This document shows positions 61,340-64,000 of a DNA stretch of 64,000 nt, in pieces (the stretch's first letter is position 1; every line of letters begins with the position of its first letter). Position numbers and translations under genes: made by a program. The notes under the pieces were generated by a model that saw only the letters and a list, made by a program, of their open reading frames with translations, did not search any database and was not told the origin of the DNA. This stretch comes from Paenibacillus sp. CF384 (GTDB taxonomy: Bacteria; Bacillota; Bacilli; Paenibacillales; Paenibacillaceae): the NCBI RefSeq assembly GCF_900106745.1, contig NZ_FNNV01000018.1, positions 62,001 through 126,000 on the forward strand, given 5' to 3'.

Positions 61340-62107
61340 GTGAAAATCGGATTACAATTGTTTACACTGCGTGACGATACAGCTAAAGATTTCAGAGGCA
61401 CGCTTCGCCAAGTAGCGGCAATGGGTTATGAAGGCGTTGAATTTGCAGGCTACGGAGATATCCCGGCTGAAGAAATGCGCGACCTTCTGCAAGAGCTTGG
61501 CCTTGAAGCATTCGGCAGCCATGTTGGCTTGCAGCAGCTTGAAGAAAACTTGGACGAACAAATCCAATACCTCAAAACCGTTGGCGCACGTTATGTGATC
61601 TGCCCTTGGTTGTCCCCTGAGCAATTGGCTGGCGGAGAAGCGTTCTGGCGCGAGCTGATCGCGAAATTCGCAACATTCGGCGCTCGTCTGCGCGACGAAG
61701 GTCTGCAATTCTGCTACCACAACCATGACTTTGAATTTGCCGCTCAAATCGACGGCGAATACATTTTCGATGCGATGTACACGAAAGTAGATGCTGATCT
61801 GCTTAAAGTGGAAATGGACATCGGTTGGGTGCAATACTCCAATCAAGATCCGCTCGCTTATATCGCCAAATATGCCGGCCGTCTGCCGCTGCTTCACTTG
61901 AAAGACTTCCGCAAAGAAACATCGGTCAACCATATCGACACCGTCGAGCTTGGCAATGGTGATCTTGCGCTAAACGATATTATCGACGCGGCTAACAAAG
62001 CAGGCGTTGAATGGCTGGTAGTTGAGCAGGACAGCTGTGCAAATCCGCCGCTTGAATCCGTACAAACAAGCATGAATTGGCTGGTAGCAAACGGCCATAA
62101 AGCATAA
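61340..62107 (+). CDS. Sugar phosphate isomerase/epimerase family protein (TIM barrel)
   Basis: A 255-residue TIM barrel protein similar in length and motifs to the one at 3399: YHNHDFEF near residue 132, VEMDIGWVQY near residue 157, LHLKDFRK near residue 187 and VVEQDS near residue 230 give the metal site. The start is a GTG after AAAGGAAG. It lies 28 bases before a Gfo/Idh/MocA dehydrogenase, with which it forms an operon, and after a divergent AraC regulator. A keto-sugar or inositol pathway is inferred; the substrate is not known. Confidence 0.85.
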   Translation: MKIGLQLFTLRDDTAKDFRGTLRQVAAMGYEGVEFAGYGDIPAEEMRDLLQELGLEAFGSHVGLQQLEENLDEQIQYLKTVGARYVICPWLSPEQLAGGEAFWRELIAKFATFGARLRDEGLQFCYHNHDFEFAAQIDGEYIFDAMYTKVDADLLKVEMDIGWVQYSNQDPLAYIAKYAGRLPLLHLKDFRKETSVNHIDTVELGNGDLALNDIIDAANKAGVEWLVVEQDSCANPPLESVQTSMNWLVANGHKA

Positions 62108-62135
62108 TTATTGATCAAAGGGAGAGTTGCTTCAC

Positions 62136-63155
62136 ATGAAGAAAATCAAAGTAGCCGTCGTAGGCTGCGGTGCGATCGCTCAGCGCCGTCATATTCCGGA
62201 ATACGCTGCTAACCCGAACGTAGAGTTCGTGGCATTCGTAGATCCCGTTATCGAACGTGCAGAGGAACTTGCAGCGAAATACAATGCGAAAGCATTCACA
62301 AGCTACGAAGCTATGCTTAGCGAAATTAAACCAGAGGCTGTCAGCGTTTGTACGCCGAACTATCTGCATGCTCCGGTTACAATTGCTGCTGCAAACGCAG
62401 GCGCTCACGTGCTTGTTGAGAAGCCAATGGCTTCCACAGACGAAGAAGCGGCTGCCATGATCGAAGCTGCCAGCAAGAACGGCGTATATCTGATGGTTGG
62501 TCACAACCAACGCCTGATGCCTCCACACGTGAAAGCGAAGCAGCTTCTTCAAAGCGGCGCGCTTGGCCGCGTATTGACGTTCCGTACTTCCTTCGGCCAT
62601 CCCGGCCCTGAAGGCTGGAGCGTAGACGGCAAAGGCAGCTGGTTCTTCCGTAAAGAAGAAGCAATCATGGGCGCAATGGGCGACCTTGGCGTGCACAAGT
62701 CCGATTTGATCCGTTACCTGCTTGACGATGAAGTTGCGCAAGTTACAGGCTACATCGGTACGCTTGATAAAGAAGGAACAGATGTTGACGATAACGCGAC
62801 TTGCTTGCTTCGTATGAAGAGCGGCGCAATCGGCACGCTTGTAGCAAGCTGGACGTACTACAAAGGCGAAGACAACTCCACTGTATTCTGGTGCGAGAAC
62901 GGCGTTATGAAGATCGGTACGGATCCGAAGGATCAAATCATCGTTGAGCTTCGTAACGGCACAGTTGAACGCTACAACGTTGGTGCAATCAGCACAAACG
63001 ATAAGCAAGAAACCAGCGGCGTTGTAGATGCGTTCATCGAATCGCTTCTGACAAACACCAAACCAAGCATCTCCGGCGAAGAAGGTCGCAAATCGCTTGC
63101 AGTTATCCTGGCTGCATTCGAATCCCAAGCGACAGGCCGCGTTATTTCTCTCTAA
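62136..63155 (+). CDS. Gfo/Idh/MocA family dehydrogenase 4
   Basis: A 339-residue NAD(P)-dependent sugar dehydrogenase with VAVVGCGAIAQRRHIPEY at the N terminus, VEKP near residue 93 and GDLGVHKSDLIRYLL near residue 188, so the catalytic Lys and His are present. Unlike the protein at 4246 it is a standard family member. AAAGGGAGAG precedes the ATG at 62136; a TTG at 62127 overlaps the site. It is the second gene of the operon with the isomerase and is followed by a terminator. Confidence 0.92.
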   Translation: MKKIKVAVVGCGAIAQRRHIPEYAANPNVEFVAFVDPVIERAEELAAKYNAKAFTSYEAMLSEIKPEAVSVCTPNYLHAPVTIAAANAGAHVLVEKPMASTDEEAAAMIEAASKNGVYLMVGHNQRLMPPHVKAKQLLQSGALGRVLTFRTSFGHPGPEGWSVDGKGSWFFRKEEAIMGAMGDLGVHKSDLIRYLLDDEVAQVTGYIGTLDKEGTDVDDNATCLLRMKSGAIGTLVASWTYYKGEDNSTVFWCENGVMKIGTDPKDQIIVELRNGTVERYNVGAISTNDKQETSGVVDAFIESLLTNTKPSISGEEGRKSLAVILAAFESQATGRVISL

Positions 63156-63174
63156 TACACACTTACAACTACGA

Positions 63175-63231
63175 TGACTCGCAGGCAGCACAATTGATCA
63201 TTCAATGTGACTGCTTGCGGGTCATTTTTTC
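63175..63231 (+). terminator. Terminator after the isomerase-dehydrogenase operon
   Basis: TGACTCGCAGGCAG at 63175-63188 pairs with CTGCTTGCGGGTCA at 63211-63224 (two G-T pairs), then TTTTTT. Confidence 0.95.
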
Positions 63232-63370
63232 GTCCTAATAAGCTAAGATTACCTCACCATAGATTAAGAATTCCTGATTGTGGAAGTGGACTTGGAACGC
63301 TATGCTAAGCTTGTGCCGTTTGTGCTGATTTTTTCTTCAAATCCTATTCGGAGAGGAAAGGGAATTGAAA

Positions 63371-64000
63371 ATGAACGAAACGAGAATTAGACGACTGATC
63401 GGACCGGAACCGCAATCTTATTGGGATGACCTCGAATATAGCGGTCGCAATGAATGGAATGATCGTATTCTCTCGCAGCTGGTATTTGCACAAGAGCTTT
63501 CGAAGGTGAATGGACTAAAGTATGACGCGGTTATCGCGAGTACCCTTGATTACATAGAACAGCGCATTGTCGAGGATGGAGCCATCGTAAAGCAAGCTGC
63601 GCTTGAGGCGGAAGGAATGCTGCAAAGCTTAGCTGCCGATGCGAAAAGTTACGACGTAATAGCAGTGTCCCACGCGCATATCGATATGAATTGGATGTGG
63701 GGCTGGGATGAGACGGTTTCCGTCACCATCGATACGTTCCGCACGATGCTCAATCTGATGGAGGAGTATCCGGAGTTTACGTTTTCTCAATCGCAAGCGT
63801 CGATTTACCGAATTGTAGAGCAATATGCTCCATCGATGCTGGAGGAGATTAAACGCCGAGTGAAGGAAGGTCGCTGGGAAATTACGGCCTCGCACTGGGT
63901 GGAAGCGGATAAGAATATGCCAAGCGGCGAAAGTTTGGCGAGGCATATTCTGTATACGAAGCGATATCTTAGCAAATTGTTTGATATCGAGCCGGACAGC
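63371..64000 (+). CDS. Alpha-mannosidase, GH38 (5' part, cut by window end)
   Basis: The first 210 residues of a glycoside hydrolase family 38 enzyme, which removes alpha-mannose in the cytoplasm. The zinc-site opening AVSHAHIDMNWMWGWDET at about residues 98-115 (HxHxD) and FSQSQASIYRIVEQ near residue 138 and GRWEITASHWVEADKNMPSGES near residue 175 are family-typical. The remainder, with the catalytic Asp, is beyond the window. AAAGGGA lies about 8 bases before the ATG. A TTG six bases earlier is in frame. The frame has no stop before the window end. Confidence 0.9.
   Translation, partial: MNETRIRRLIGPEPQSYWDDLEYSGRNEWNDRILSQLVFAQELSKVNGLKYDAVIASTLDYIEQRIVEDGAIVKQAALEAEGMLQSLAADAKSYDVIAVSHAHIDMNWMWGWDETVSVTIDTFRTMLNLMEEYPEFTFSQSQASIYRIVEQYAPSMLEEIKRRVKEGRWEITASHWVEADKNMPSGESLARHILYTKRYLSKLFDIEPDS

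Noticed and set aside
62115-63191. 358-residue reverse-strand frame over dehydrogenase 4
   Set aside because: It is the antisense shadow of a gene with full family motifs; the protein is Cys/Phe-rich nonsense without motif or ribosome site.

Overview
The window comes from a spore-forming, low-GC Gram-positive bacterium, most likely Paenibacillus or a close relative. The sporulation genes (a YyaC-type protein and a hidden cortex morphogenetic gene cmpA next to tex and sprT), strong GGAGG ribosome binding sites, GTG/TTG starts, YesM/YesN-type regulation and several carbohydrate importers that lack their own ATPase all fit. No phage, plasmid, transposase or CRISPR locus was seen. The taxonomic call is inference from gene content, not from a search.

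Layout. 0-6 kb: a galT gene, a conserved small gene (DUF1128), then a sugar module of a concanavalin-fold protein, a TIM-barrel isomerase/epimerase, a Gfo/Idh/MocA protein that looks like the NAD-dependent glycosidase family GH109, and a GNAT acetyltransferase. 6-9.4 kb: yyaC, an alpha/beta hydrolase, a DUF6483-like gene and a methyltransferase in one tight run. 9.4-14 kb: a cyclic-di-GMP block of two GGDEF proteins, an HD-GYP protein that has lost the His of its HD pair, a c-di-GMP-I riboswitch, and a PilZ protein downstream of it. 14-23.8 kb: an O-antigen-ligase-like membrane protein, a MazG-like gene, small unknown genes, cupredoxin, DedA, thioredoxin-like and MBL-fold genes, tex, cmpA and sprT. 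23.8-24.3 kb: tRNA-Asn, Ser, Glu and Leu.

24.4-37.1 kb: a sugar locus with a divergent AraC regulator, three successive Gfo/Idh/MocA dehydrogenases, a lipoprotein binding protein, two permeases, a YesM/YesN-like two-component pair and a flavin monooxygenase. It is bounded on the right by a second tRNA cluster (Glu, Lys, Leu) whose Glu and Leu parts repeat the first cluster. 37.7-48.2 kb: a four-copy 51-bp repeat carrying ribosome binding sites and ATGs, a HAD phosphatase, a GH94 phosphorylase resembling 1,2-beta-oligoglucan phosphorylase, a GH127 enzyme, a KtrB-type potassium transporter, an isolated pyrB and map. 48.3-57.5 kb: a membrane-anchored AraC regulator, two permeases, a binding protein and a cytoplasmic beta-helix protein, then a DUF554 membrane protein.

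57.5-58.65 kb is non-coding and striking: almost eight copies of a 113-bp unit with no length variation, each holding two near-perfect hairpins, followed by a separate long palindromic element. 58.7-64 kb: the two serine dehydratase subunits, an AraC regulator divergent from an isomerase-dehydrogenase pair, and the start of a GH38 alpha-mannosidase cut by the window end. Overall the window mixes housekeeping genes with at least four separately regulated carbohydrate modules. The likely common theme is import of oligosaccharides and oxidation-based (NAD-dependent) sugar processing in the cytoplasm.
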